Source: NCEH01 sp043195135 | GTDB lineage: Bacteria > Pseudomonadota > Alphaproteobacteria > Rhizobiales > Xanthobacteraceae | Direction: 5' to 3' (one strand) | NCBI RefSeq assembly: GCF_043195135.1 | Contig: NZ_JBAFWP010000017.1 | Length of the DNA: 64,000 nucleotides | Part shown: one piece after another, positions 44,553 to 54,700 of the stretch | How positions within the stretch are numbered: position 1 is the stretch's first letter | Layout: each line of letters begins with the position of its first letter | Notes under the pieces: generated by a model | What the model saw: the letters and a program-made list of their open reading frames with translations, nothing else | Database searches by the model: none | What the model was told of the DNA's origin: nothing | Program-made: the position numbers and the translations under genes

Positions 44553-45890
44553 ATGTTTCAGCTCCGGCGAAAAGATGAGGCAGGGCCTAAAGGATATTTC
44601 GCCGTTGGGCTTGCCGTGGTGCAGATTCTGGGCGTTATCGGTATCGTTCATTTTTTTCTGGTAAATCATTATCTGCCCGCGCCGTTTCCTCTGGATAAGG
44701 GCGACACGTTTATGGATTTGTTCCATAGCGTGTTTTGGGCAAGTGATCCCGGACGTTATACGGAGTGGGAATCGGTTTACCCGCCCCTCGTCTTTGTCAT
44801 ACTGAATGGGGTCAGCTCATTTTTTCTCGGGAATGCGACCTTTCCGGATGCCTTTTCTCTCCGCGCAGCGGGCACCGGTATTTCGATTGCGTTTATTGTT
44901 GCTTCTGTGCTTTGCACGCAGTTTATTTTTGCGTCAAATCTATATCGCGACAAGTCGCTGCTGGAAAAGTGGTGCTATTTTTTGTTCTTCTTGGGGTCCA
45001 TGCCATTTTTGTTCGCGCTGGAGCGCGGGAATTTGGTTATCTTTCTTCCACCCCTGCTGGCTTGGGCCCTCTTGAGCCGGGGGTGGGGCAGAGTTTTCGC
45101 CATTGCGCTCATGATTAATATCAAGCCTTATTGCGCTCTCCTGCTTTTTGCAGATTTGATCCAGGCGCGCCCCATCTGGTTTATTCGGACCGTCGCGGTC
45201 TCGGGCATCATCTTTTTGGTGACCGGCATGGTGTGCGACGCCAGCTTCATCCTGTTCATTCCGGGGTTGCTTGGCTTTTCTTCCGCCGACTTCATCTTTA
45301 CACCCAGTGCCGTGCTGAGCATGAATGCGTCCCTGACGGGCTTTTCCTATGCCCTGGACTGGGACGTGGCCGGGAATCTCGGATCGCCACTGCGTCAGGA
45401 ATGGCAGACCCTTTTGAGCATGGGCTTGAGGGTCGGCACCCTGGCGCTCGTGCTCGCCGCCATTATCGGCGTCGTGCGCACGGGGCGCCGTCTGAGCCAG
45501 GAGCAGACCCTTGCTGTCCTGGTTGTCATAATTCTCAATACAAGTTTTAGTTTTGGCGGATACACCTTCGTCTTGTATGCGGCGATCTTTCCAATTCTGG
45601 CAACGATGCGCCATGGCCGGCTGCTGTGTGGGCTGGTAATTCTGATCTTTCTTCCGCTCGACCTGATCTCGCTCCAGAAGATTCCCTTTGGCCTGCAAGA
45701 TGTCTTTTTGTCGGGCCGGATCGTCCCGGTGACGCTCACCGTCGGCCTTGGTGTATATGTGCGTCCGATTGCGGACGCACTCATTCTATTAACGTTGGTG
45801 ATGGAATGCTGGGGGCGGAAATGGGCCCTCCCATGGCAGACCCAACCCAAGCTCAAGATGCCGGCAAACGGATTGCGAGAGGCAAGATGA
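44553..45890 (+). CDS. DUF2029/GT87-like polytopic membrane protein
   Basis: The 445-residue protein has about ten hydrophobic membrane segments, with a periplasmic-loop signature near GDTFMDLFHSVFWASDPGRYTEWESVYPP that fits polyprenol-phosphate-dependent membrane glycosyltransferases. Other marks are PFLFALERGNLVIFLPPLLAWALLSRGW and MINIKPYCALLLFADLIQ. It likely transfers the sugar flipped by the GtrA/GtrB pair onto the surface polymer. The ATG follows GGAG by 6 nt, favoured over an upstream TTG. It has markedly lower GC than the window average. The stop overlaps the next ATG. Confidence 0.8.
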   Translation: MFQLRRKDEAGPKGYFAVGLAVVQILGVIGIVHFFLVNHYLPAPFPLDKGDTFMDLFHSVFWASDPGRYTEWESVYPPLVFVILNGVSSFFLGNATFPDAFSLRAAGTGISIAFIVASVLCTQFIFASNLYRDKSLLEKWCYFLFFLGSMPFLFALERGNLVIFLPPLLAWALLSRGWGRVFAIALMINIKPYCALLLFADLIQARPIWFIRTVAVSGIIFLVTGMVCDASFILFIPGLLGFSSADFIFTPSAVLSMNASLTGFSYALDWDVAGNLGSPLRQEWQTLLSMGLRVGTLALVLAAIIGVVRTGRRLSQEQTLAVLVVIILNTSFSFGGYTFVLYAAIFPILATMRHGRLLCGLVILIFLPLDLISLQKIPFGLQDVFLSGRIVPVTLTVGLGVYVRPIADALILLTLVMECWGRKWALPWQTQPKLKMPANGLREAR

Positions 45891-46735
45891 TGACCAGGTT
45901 TGCCCACGTGGCTCGGAAAATCGGCATATTTGCTCTCGTGGCCATGGGTCTTGGGGCCCTCTCGGGCGTGGCAATCCAGAAGCTGTTTTTCCGCAAGGTT
46001 TCTGCCGTCGTTTCCGTCGAGATCGCTCAGATTAAGCCGGCGCAAGGGGCCAATGTGTCCAGCTGCGAGCTGCGGCCGATCGATTCCGGAACCGAAATCA
46101 TCACGCAGATGGAATCGGTCGATTTCGCGCAGCAAATCGCCAGCCGGACGGGAGATCCTAGCCTGGCCTCCACCTTGCCCGCCTTGCGGTTTGGCGGCGA
46201 TGGCGACCTGCGCGTCCGGGAGCGTACGCGCGAAAGCCTGTTTCAGATCCGCGCCAAGGCGGAAACGCCGCAGATAGCGCTTGCGGCCGTCAGAACCGCG
46301 GCACAGCTTCTGATTGAAGATCACGATCGCAAGCTTCAGGAAACGCGCCAGATTTTGCGCGACGCCGAGGATCGGGCGCAGGCCGACTATCAGGAATCTG
46401 CGAAGCTCTACAATCAAGTGAACGAGCGCCTGTCCGAAAGCATCAATTCCGCCGAGCCCGGGGATCTCGCGAAAACATCCATGCTGGAAATGTTGCGCCG
46501 CGATTTGGTGGTCAACATGACCAAGGCAAAGCAGGCGTATGAGGACGCGCGGATCGAGTTTCGGCGGTCCGAATTGAAGCCGACGCGGCTGTTGACAGCG
46601 CCTCAGGTCGAATTCTCCATGCTGGGATCTCCCCTGCGCATGGCCGGCGTTGGTGCGCTCGTGGGCCTGCTCGTCACGGTCATCTATGCAACGATGATCG
46701 GGGCGTCGGTGCGCGATGATGGTGCCGAGGCCTAA
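45887..46735 (+). CDS. short Wzz-like polysaccharide chain-length protein
   Basis: The 282-residue protein has two flanking transmembrane helices (IGIFALVAMGLGALSGVAIQ near the N-terminus; MAGVGALVGLLVTVIYATMIG near the C-terminus) and a long helical periplasmic middle (RKLQETRQILRDAEDRAQADYQESAKLYNQVNERLSE). This arrangement fits the Wzz polysaccharide copolymerase family, but the PxxP-like region is not clear, so the family call is moderate. The chosen ATG forms ATGA with the preceding stop. Alternative starts 54-81 bp upstream would lie inside the DUF2029 gene. Confidence 0.65.
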   Translation: MMTRFAHVARKIGIFALVAMGLGALSGVAIQKLFFRKVSAVVSVEIAQIKPAQGANVSSCELRPIDSGTEIITQMESVDFAQQIASRTGDPSLASTLPALRFGGDGDLRVRERTRESLFQIRAKAETPQIALAAVRTAAQLLIEDHDRKLQETRQILRDAEDRAQADYQESAKLYNQVNERLSESINSAEPGDLAKTSMLEMLRRDLVVNMTKAKQAYEDARIEFRRSELKPTRLLTAPQVEFSMLGSPLRMAGVGALVGLLVTVIYATMIGASVRDDGAEA

Positions 46736-46776
46736 GCGGCGGCGTGCGAAGCCCCCGCTGCGGTCAAAGCGGCATT

Positions 46777-46800
46777 GAGGGCGCCCCTGCACGCGCCCTC
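46777..46800 (+). terminator. possible terminator after the Wzz-like gene
   Basis: GAGGGCGC (46777-46784) and GCGCCCTC (46793-46800) are perfect 8-bp arms with an 8-nt loop, followed by GTTTCC. It lies 41 bp after the stop. The T-run is short, so this is a weak intrinsic terminator or an incidental stem. Confidence 0.4.
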
Positions 46801-47333
46801 GTTTCCACGCGAGTGCTTCCGCAAAGAGACGGCCGCCCGAAGGCCAAATGGCGCGCGGCGCTGAGGGGCCCTGTCAGGGATAGCTGCCGCCGGCGCGCAC
46901 GATAAGTCATGCAGCCACGGCTGCGCGCGGCATGGGAGCACGCTTCGCTCGCCCGCGTGATCGCCCGCATCGGGCGATCGTCCGAACGCGACCGGAAGCC
47001 CGACGCGGGACGCAAGCGGCAAGGTTGTGCCAACGTCACCCCGCCCCAGGTCTGCGAATTGGTCCGGGGCAAGGCCCGTCCGGCACATTTGCTTGCGATC
47101 CGGCGAGCCGCCAGGGTATCATTCCCCGTTATATGGTCGTTCGCAGCGTCAGACGCGACGGTGTCCATATAATCAAATTACAACGCTATGTTTGTAAGGT
47201 AAGGGGATAGGCTTCTTCGTATGAGATGTACGCGCCATTCTTGAGGGTGCTACCCACACTCTAAGCTTGGCCGGCGGTGTTGGTGGATAAGCCGGCTCGC
47301 AATCTCTCGAGGCCGCTGGGAGCGAACGTGTTG
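46801..47333. other. intergenic region before the tandem-GT2 gene
   Basis: No convincing gene is present. The segment around 47160-47270 is relatively AT-rich (ATAATCAAATTACAACGC and GTTTGTAAGGTAAGG nearby) and probably holds a promoter for the glycosyltransferase at 47334, but no clean -35/-10 pair was found. Confidence 0.45.
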
Positions 47334-49853
47334 ATGGAGATGGACGGGGCCCATGTGGCGGAACTGGCGGCGCTTCGGGCGACGTTGGACAAGGAGATCG
47401 CCCGTGCCGAAGAGCGGATTCGCCAGCAGGAGACCGAACTTGGAAATCTGAGTCTTCGCCTAGAAGCGGCGCTGTCGCGCGCCGAGGTGGAGCGCCGCAG
47501 GCGGCATAATATTTCCGAGCTGGTCCGGGCCTTGCCGGTGTCGGCGCGTCGCGGCGTGCGGGGCGTGCGGGGACGGCTGATCCGCCGTTTCGGTTCGGGA
47601 GAACTGGAGGCCAATTGCCGGCTGCTCCTGGATTCCGGCCTCTTTGATCGGCAGTTCTACCTGGACCAGTATCGCCAGCCGGATTCCGTCGGCGTCGAGC
47701 CGGTGGTGGATTATCTGCTGCGCGGCGGTTTCGAAGGCTGCTGGCCGAATCCCGTTTTCGATTCCGATTTCTATCTGGCGACCTATCCGGACGTCGGTGG
47801 CGCCGCGCTGAACCCGCTGTGGCACTATATCCTTTATGGCGAGGCCGAGGGCCGCATTCCGAGCGCCACCTTCAGCCCCATCGCCTATCGCGACGAGCAT
47901 CCCGAGCTGGAGCCCTGGCAATCGCCGCTCGCCGACTATCTGTCGAAGCAGGCGCCGGACCGGCGGCGCGGCAGCGGCCTGAAAGCGGCCCCGTCCGCCC
48001 TCTGGCGCACATGGCTGCGCTGGCTGCGGGCCTATCGCTACCGGAAAATGGCGAAGACCACGGTGCCGGCGTTCCGGGCCGGGCTTCTGGGTCATCAGGC
48101 GCGCAATATCGCGTTCCGTCCGGGTCGCAAGGGGCGGATGGACGCCTCGCTCCCGGCGGTGCGCACCGGCACCTATGAATGGCGCGGCCAATCCCCCGGC
48201 TACACCTATATCGCCCCGCGCTGCCCGACCGATCTGGACGAGCGCATCGCGCGCTTCCGCGCGACGCCGCGCTTTTCCATCATCGTGCCGCTGTATAATA
48301 CCCCCCTCGACGTGCTGCGCCGCATGGTGGCCTCGGTCGACGCCCAATGGTATCCGCACTGGGAATTGATCCTGGTGGACGACCGGAGCCCCCGGGACGA
48401 GGTGCGCCAGGCTCTGGCGCAGCTCAAGGATCCGCGCGTCATCGTCAAGAACCTGACGGACAATCAGGGCATTTCCGGCGCCACCAACGAAGCCATCGCC
48501 TTGGCGGGGGGGGAGTTCCTGGTCTTTCTCGACCATGACGACGAACTGACCGAGGATTGCCTCTACGAGCTCGCGGCCTGCATCGATCGGGAGGATCCCG
48601 ACTTCATCTATAGCGATGAAGACAAGATCGCGACCAACGGCACCTTCGTGGAGCCCTTCTTCAAGCCGGACTGGTCGCCCGACACGCTCATGAGCCTGAT
48701 GTATACGTGCCATGTGAGTTGCGTGCGCCGCAGCCTGGCCCAGAAGGTCGGGCCGCTGCGGTCGGAATATGACGGCTCGCAGGATTGGGATTTCGTGCTC
48801 CGCCTCACCGAGGCCACCCGCAAGATCTCCCATATCCCGAAGGTCCTGTACCATTGGCGCATCATGCCCGGCTCGGCGGCGGCGGAGTTCGACGCCAAGC
48901 CGGAGGCGCTCACCGCCGCCGTGCGGCTGCGCCTGGAAGCCATGCAGCGTCGCGGGGTGACCGGAACGTGCGAGCCGGTGGAAGGCCTGAAGGCCTATAT
49001 GCGGGTGCGGTACGACGTGATCGAGGCGCCGCGCGTCTCGATCATCATCCCGTCCAAGAACAATTGGGCGGTGCTCCGCCAATGCCTGCGGTCGATCCAG
49101 GAAAAGAGCACCTATCGCAATTTCGAGCTCATCGTCGTTGATAACGGCTCGAGCGAAACGGAAACCCTCGCCTATCTGGACAGCCTGGCCGGGGAAGAGG
49201 GCGTGCACGTGGTGCGCCACGATTTTCCATTCAATTTCTCCGCGCTGTGCAATGTCGGAGTGCGTGCCGCCTCGGGCGAGGTCCTGCTGTTCCTCAACGA
49301 CGATACCGAGGTGATCACGCCCGACTGGCTCGATCGCATGATCGGCTATGCCCAGCAGAGCCATATCGGCGCCGTGGGCGCCAAGCTGCTATATCCCAAG
49401 TCGCACCGGGTTCAGCATGCGGGCGTGGTGTATATCGCCGATGGTCCGAGCCACGCCTTCCTCGGCGCCAATGCCAAGGACCCCTGCTATTACGCGCGCA
49501 ACATGCTCGATTCGAACTGGCTGGCGGTCACCGGAGCGTGCCTCATGGTGGAGCGCAGCAAGTTCGAAACCGTCGGCGGCTTCGATGAATCCTTCCCGGT
49601 TGCCTATAATGACGTGGACCTGTGCTTCCGCCTCGTGGAGGCGGGCCTGTTCAATGTGGTGTGCCCGGCGGCGGAACTGCTGCATTACGAATCCATGAGC
49701 CGGGGCATCGATCACGTTAGCGCGGAAAAAATGGCGCGCCTGCGCGCCGACAAGCGCCGGCTGGATGTGGCCCATCCACTTTTCTTCATGCGCGATCCCT
49801 TCTTCTCCCCTAATTTGCACCCGAACGACCTGACATTCCGCGTTCCTTCCTGA
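47334..49853 (+). CDS. glycosyltransferase with repeat module and two tandem GT2 domains
   Basis: The 839-residue protein opens with a coiled coil (VAELAALRATLDKEIARAEERIRQ). About residues 100-200 hold two clear and one degenerate copy of the FDxxFYLxxYPDV / NPLxHYxxxG module. A first GT2 domain is at about 313-540 (FSIIVPLYNTPLDVLRRM; DxD region FLDHDDELTEDC). A second GT2 is at about 566-800 (VSIIIPSKNNWAVLRQC; FLNDDTEVITPDW; NDVDLCFRL). Tandem GT2 domains of this type build alternating rhamnan- or mannan-like backbones (family knowledge). A GTG at 47277 is an alternative start; the ATG at 47334 follows GGGAG at a long 11-nt spacing. Confidence 0.85.
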   Translation: MEMDGAHVAELAALRATLDKEIARAEERIRQQETELGNLSLRLEAALSRAEVERRRRHNISELVRALPVSARRGVRGVRGRLIRRFGSGELEANCRLLLDSGLFDRQFYLDQYRQPDSVGVEPVVDYLLRGGFEGCWPNPVFDSDFYLATYPDVGGAALNPLWHYILYGEAEGRIPSATFSPIAYRDEHPELEPWQSPLADYLSKQAPDRRRGSGLKAAPSALWRTWLRWLRAYRYRKMAKTTVPAFRAGLLGHQARNIAFRPGRKGRMDASLPAVRTGTYEWRGQSPGYTYIAPRCPTDLDERIARFRATPRFSIIVPLYNTPLDVLRRMVASVDAQWYPHWELILVDDRSPRDEVRQALAQLKDPRVIVKNLTDNQGISGATNEAIALAGGEFLVFLDHDDELTEDCLYELAACIDREDPDFIYSDEDKIATNGTFVEPFFKPDWSPDTLMSLMYTCHVSCVRRSLAQKVGPLRSEYDGSQDWDFVLRLTEATRKISHIPKVLYHWRIMPGSAAAEFDAKPEALTAAVRLRLEAMQRRGVTGTCEPVEGLKAYMRVRYDVIEAPRVSIIIPSKNNWAVLRQCLRSIQEKSTYRNFELIVVDNGSSETETLAYLDSLAGEEGVHVVRHDFPFNFSALCNVGVRAASGEVLLFLNDDTEVITPDWLDRMIGYAQQSHIGAVGAKLLYPKSHRVQHAGVVYIADGPSHAFLGANAKDPCYYARNMLDSNWLAVTGACLMVERSKFETVGGFDESFPVAYNDVDLCFRLVEAGLFNVVCPAAELLHYESMSRGIDHVSAEKMARLRADKRRLDVAHPLFFMRDPFFSPNLHPNDLTFRVPS

Positions 49854-49926
49854 GGGCGGGATGCGTAATGTCGTTTGCACGCAAGCGATGGCATCCATCC
49901 GTGCTTGATCGGGTTGCATCGTCGCT

Positions 49927-51654
49927 ATGGAAGCGTGTGCTGGCGGAAGCGGCCTTGCGCCACCGTGCGGGAGGAAGGGCGAAAGGGGTCCGGTTTTGAC
50001 ACTGAACGCGGCTTCAGAGGCGGCAGATATCGTCTGGTTCGATGTCTGCAAGACCTTATTCATCCGCCCATTGGTGGAGCCGGAACATCTTTTCGACCTT
50101 GTCGGCGCGAGCGTCGGCATGCCCGATTTCCGGTCCCGGCGCATTGCGGCGGAAGCCCTGGCGCGCCAGCAGGCCGAGGGCGACCAGCCTTTCACCCTGG
50201 ACCTGATCTACGCGAACCTGGAGGCGAGCCCGACCGAACGCAATCTGGCCAAGCGCACCGAATACCGGTTCGAGCTGGCCTTGTGGCTTCCCAATCCGCG
50301 CATGGAAGCCACGTTCCGGGAGGTCGCCGAGGGCGGGCGCGCGGCCCTTGCGGGCTCCACCCACCTGCCCGCCGCGTTTTTCGAGGAATTGCTCGCGCAG
50401 CATGCCTTGCCCCGGGTGCCGCTCTTCCTGTCGCATGACCGAACCGGCTCGCCCGACGCGGCGGCGCTGGTGATGCGCATGGCGCATGAGCTCGATGTGG
50501 CGCCAGACCGGATTCTTCCCCTCGCCGACGAGCTCGCACAGGACATCCCGCCGGATCCGGAGCCTCTGCCCCCCCACACCGAGGGGGTCGCTTCGGTGGC
50601 GTTTGGGCTGAAGCGCCTGGTCGGCCGTTTGCCCGAAGGGTCCTGCGAGACGCTCGGCTTCCGCGTCGCCGGCCCGGTCTTGACGGGATTCCAGCATTGG
50701 CTGGATCAGCAGGCCCGGCGCGACGACATCGACCTGCTGCTGTTCTGCCCGGGGATGGGCACGGCCCTTGAGCGGCTCGCGCAGCATCCCGATGCGCCGC
50801 AATTGCCGCGTCACGCTTATTTCGGCATCGGCCCCACCGTCATCATGCTGGCCGGCACCCACGACCGCAATTTCGATACGCGGATCGACATGCTTCTGGC
50901 CGGCGCGCACGGCCTGCGGACCTTCGAAGTCCTGCAACACCTGGATGTTCCCGCGCCCGCCAGCTTCGTGCTGGCCGACATCGGGCTCGGAGACGATGTG
51001 ATCATCGATTCGACGACCGAACCGCTGGTCCGGCGCTTCCTCGGGGCCTACCGCTGGGAGATCCTCAAGGTGGCGCGCCGCAATCGCCGCGGCTTGTTCC
51101 GGAACCTGCTGGATTACGGGCTCGCGCCCAAGATGCGCGTCGCGCTGGTGGATATTGGGTGGGACGGCTCCCTCCTCGAATCCTTCGTCCAGGCCCTGGA
51201 ACATATGTTCGACGTGGAGATCTTCGGCTATTCCCTGTGCCTGCTCGACACCCCGGAGAGTCGCCGGCGCCAGGGCCGCTTCAACCTGAAGGGGCTTTTC
51301 TCCCGGGCGACGCTGCCTGCGGAACGGCTCGCGGCCATCGGCGCCAATCGCGCGGCGATCGAGCTGCTGTTCACGCCGCCGCATCGAGACATCATCGGCC
51401 TCGATGATCTGCCGGGCGCCGTCATGCCCATCGAGAGCGAGCTTGGCCCGTCGCCGCAACGGCTGGCCGCGGTCTCGGGCGAGGTGACGGACGGGATTGC
51501 GGCGTTCGCGGCGCCGTTCAACACCTTCTGCGCGCGGGCCCGATTCCAGCCGGAGCCGATGGCGGTCTGCCAGCCGTTCCTGGCGATCGCGGCCGATGCG
51601 CAGGCCGTCGCCGGGCCGGTCGCGGCGGCGCTTGAGGTTCCGGCCCCGGTCTGA
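49927..51654 (+). CDS. large HAD-like protein with degenerate motif I
   Basis: The protein (575 residues) resembles the predicted HAD proteins (COG5610-like) often next to polysaccharide glycosyltransferases. The N-terminal motif I is IVWFDVCKTLF: the nucleophile Asp is kept, but the second Asp is lysine, so hydrolysis is doubtful. A C-terminal half has VALVDIGWDGSLLESFVQAL, suggesting a second conserved domain, and RRFLGAYRWEILKVARRN. No membrane segments are seen. The start is uncertain: a TTG at 49996 gives a better-fitting N-terminus. It follows the GT2 gene by 73 bp and is followed by a terminator. Confidence 0.72.
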   Translation: MEACAGGSGLAPPCGRKGERGPVLTLNAASEAADIVWFDVCKTLFIRPLVEPEHLFDLVGASVGMPDFRSRRIAAEALARQQAEGDQPFTLDLIYANLEASPTERNLAKRTEYRFELALWLPNPRMEATFREVAEGGRAALAGSTHLPAAFFEELLAQHALPRVPLFLSHDRTGSPDAAALVMRMAHELDVAPDRILPLADELAQDIPPDPEPLPPHTEGVASVAFGLKRLVGRLPEGSCETLGFRVAGPVLTGFQHWLDQQARRDDIDLLLFCPGMGTALERLAQHPDAPQLPRHAYFGIGPTVIMLAGTHDRNFDTRIDMLLAGAHGLRTFEVLQHLDVPAPASFVLADIGLGDDVIIDSTTEPLVRRFLGAYRWEILKVARRNRRGLFRNLLDYGLAPKMRVALVDIGWDGSLLESFVQALEHMFDVEIFGYSLCLLDTPESRRRQGRFNLKGLFSRATLPAERLAAIGANRAAIELLFTPPHRDIIGLDDLPGAVMPIESELGPSPQRLAAVSGEVTDGIAAFAAPFNTFCARARFQPEPMAVCQPFLAIAADAQAVAGPVAAALEVPAPV

Positions 51655-51682
51655 GCGATCTTCGATCCTGACCCTGCAAATG

Positions 51683-51714
51683 AAGAAGCCGCCCGGACGG
51701 GGCGGCTTCTTTTT
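51683..51714 (+). terminator. rho-independent terminator closing the polysaccharide island
   Basis: GAAGCCGCC (51685-51693) pairs with GGCGGCTTC (51701-51709), with additional A-T pairs and a T-run at 51710-51714. It sits 29 bp after the HAD-like stop and 20 bp from the stop of the convergent RND pump gene. It may serve both. Confidence 0.88.
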
Positions 51715-51734
51715 GCGTCGTGGCGGGCGCCGCT

Positions 51735-54700
51735 TCAGGACGCGTGCGAGGGCGCGGGGGCGCCGTGCCCGTCCGTGCCGTGCCCGCCGGGGCCGTGGCC
51801 ACCGGCCGCGGGGTGAAGATCCGGCAGGGCCTCGCCGTGCTGCACCAGCGGGCGGTTGCCCGCCAGCAGACGCAGCAGCACATAGAACACCGGGGTGAGG
51901 AAGATGCCGAACACGGTCACCCCGATCATGCCGGCGAACACCGCGACGCCCATGGCGTGGCGCATTTCCGCACCCGCCCCGGTGGAGGTGACCAGCGGCA
52001 CCACGCCCATGATGAAGGCCAGCGAGGTCATGAGGATCGGCCGCAGCCGCAGCCGGCTTGCCTCGATGGCGGCCTCGATCGGCTTTCGCCCCTGGAACTC
52101 CAGCTCGCGGGCGAATTCCACGATCAGGATCGCGTTTTTCGCCGACAGGCCCACCAGCACGATCAGGCCGATCTGGGTGAACACATTGTTGTCGCCGGCG
52201 CTTAGCCACACCCCGGCCATGGCCGCGAGCAGGCCCATGGGCACGATCATGATGATCGCCAGCGGCAAGGTGAGGCTCTCATATTGCGCCGCGAGCACCA
52301 GGAACACGAGGAAGATCGAGAGCGGGAACACCCAGATCGCCGAATTCCCCGCCAGGATGTCCTGATAGGTCAATTCGGTCCATTCGAAGCCGAAGCCCTT
52401 GGGCAGGGTTTCGGCCGCCACCCGCTCGATGGCCGCCTGCGCCTCGCCGGAGGAGAAGCCGGGCGCCGGGCCGCCGTTCACATCCGCCGAAAGGAAGCCG
52501 TTATAGCGCATGGCCCGCTCCGGTCCCGCCGCCGAGCGCACCTTCAGCAAGGCTGAGAGCGGCACCATCTCGCCGGTCTTGGAGCGCACCTTGAGCTGGC
52601 CCACATCCTCCGGCCGGGCGCGGAACGGCGCATCGGCCTGGACGCGCACCGTGTAGGTGCGGCCGAACTTGTTGAAATCGTTCACATAGGACGAGCCGAG
52701 ATAGATCTGCATGGTGTTGAACACGTCCGTCACCGCGACGCCGAGCTGGCGCGCCTTGGTGCGGTCGATGTCGGCATAGAGCTGGGGCACATTCACCTGA
52801 TAGGAGGAGAACAGGCCCGCCAGCTCCGGCTGCTGCATGGCCTTGGCCATGAACGCCTTGGTGGCTTCGTCCAGCGCCTCATAGCCGAAGCCGGCGCGAT
52901 CCTCCAATTGCAGCTTGAAGCCGCCGATGGTGCCAAGCCCCTGCACCGGCGGGGGCGGGAACATGGCGATGATGGCTTCGCTGATGGAGGCGAACTTCTG
53001 GTTCAGCTGCATGGCGATGGCCCCGCCATTCAACTCCGGCGTCTTGCGCTCCTCGAACGCCTTCAGCCCGACGAACACGATGCCGGAATTGGAGGAATTG
53101 GTGAAGCCGTTGATCGACAGGCCGGGGAAGGCGATGGCCGATTCGACGCCCGGCTGCTGGAGCGCGATGTCGCTCATGCGGCGGATCACCTCCTCCGTGC
53201 GGTCGAGCGTGGCGCCGTCCGGCAATTGGGCGAAGCCGACCAGATACTGCTTGTCCTGCGCCGGCACGAAGCCGCCCGGCACCGCGCGGAACAGCACGAC
53301 GGTGCAGGCGACCAGCACCAGATAGAAGCCGACCATGATGCCCTTGCGGGAGATCGCGCCCTTCACCCCATTGCCATAGGCCAGGGAGCCGCGGGCAAAG
53401 ACCGCGTTGAAGCCGCGGAACAGCCAGCCGAGCGAGCGGTCCATGATGCGGGTCAGGCGATCCTTCGGCGCATCGTGGCCGCGCAGAAGCAGGGCCGCCA
53501 GGGCGGGCGAAAGAGTCAGCGAATTCACCGCCGAAATCACGGTGGAAATCGCGATCGTCAGGGCGAACTGCTTGTAGAATTGACCCGACAAGCCGGTGAT
53601 GAAGGCGAGCGGCACGAACACCGCGATCAGCACGAGGGCGATCGCGATGATGGGTCCCGACACTTCCTTCATGGCGCGGTAGGTGGCTTCGCGCGGGGCG
53701 AGGCCCTGCTCGATGTTGCGCTCCACATTTTCCACCACGACGATGGCGTCGTCGACCACGATGCCGATGGCCAGCACCAGGCCGAACAGGGTCAAGGCAT
53801 TGATGGAGAAGCCGAAAACATACATCACGCCGAACGTGCCGACGATCGAGACCGGCACCGCCAGAAGCGGGATGATGGAGGCGCGCCAGGTCTGGAGGAA
53901 CAGGATCACCACCAGCACCACCAGCAGCACCGCTTCAAGCAGGGTGTGGATGACGGCGTCGATGGAGGCGCGCACGAATTGGGTGGTGTCGTAAACGATG
54001 GAATAATCCACCCCGTCGGGCATGTTCTCCTTGATTTCGGCCATGACTCGGCGAACTTCGTCGGCGATGCGGATGGCGTTCGAGCCGGGGGCCTGGAACA
54101 CCGGCACCGCGACGGCCGACTTGTTGTTCAGCAGCGAGCGCAGCGCATAATCGGCGGCCCCGAGCTCAATGCGGGCGATGTCGCGCAGGCGCACCACTTC
54201 GCCATTGTCGCCGCTCTTCACGACGATGTCGCCGAACTCCTCCTCCGTTTGCAGGCGGCCCTGGGCGTTGACGGAGAGCTGCAGGTCGAGCCCGTCCACG
54301 CCGGGGGAGGCGCCCACCGTGCCGGCCGCGGCCTGCACGTTCTGGGCCTGGATCTCAGCCACCACGTCGCTGGCGGAAAGCCCGTGCTCGGCCACCTTCT
54401 GGGGGTCCAGCCACACGCGCATGGAATAATCGCCCGAGCCGAACAATTGCACGTCGCCGACGCCGGCGATGCGGGCGAGACGGTCCTTCACGTTCAGCAC
54501 CGCGTAATTGCGCAGGTACGTCATGTCGTAGCGCCCGTTGGGCGACAGCAGATGGACCACCAGCATCAGGTCGGGTGAACTCTTGATGGTGGTGATGCCG
54601 AGGCGGCGCACGTCTTCCGGCAGGCGCGGCTCGGCCTGGGAGACCCGGTTCTGCACCAATTGCTGGGCCTTATCCGGATCGGTGCCGAGCTTGAAGGTGA

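Noticed and set aside
46909..47172. 87-codon plus-strand frame after the Wzz-like gene
   Set aside because: Basic, low-complexity composition, no domain, no good ribosome site. More likely non-coding.
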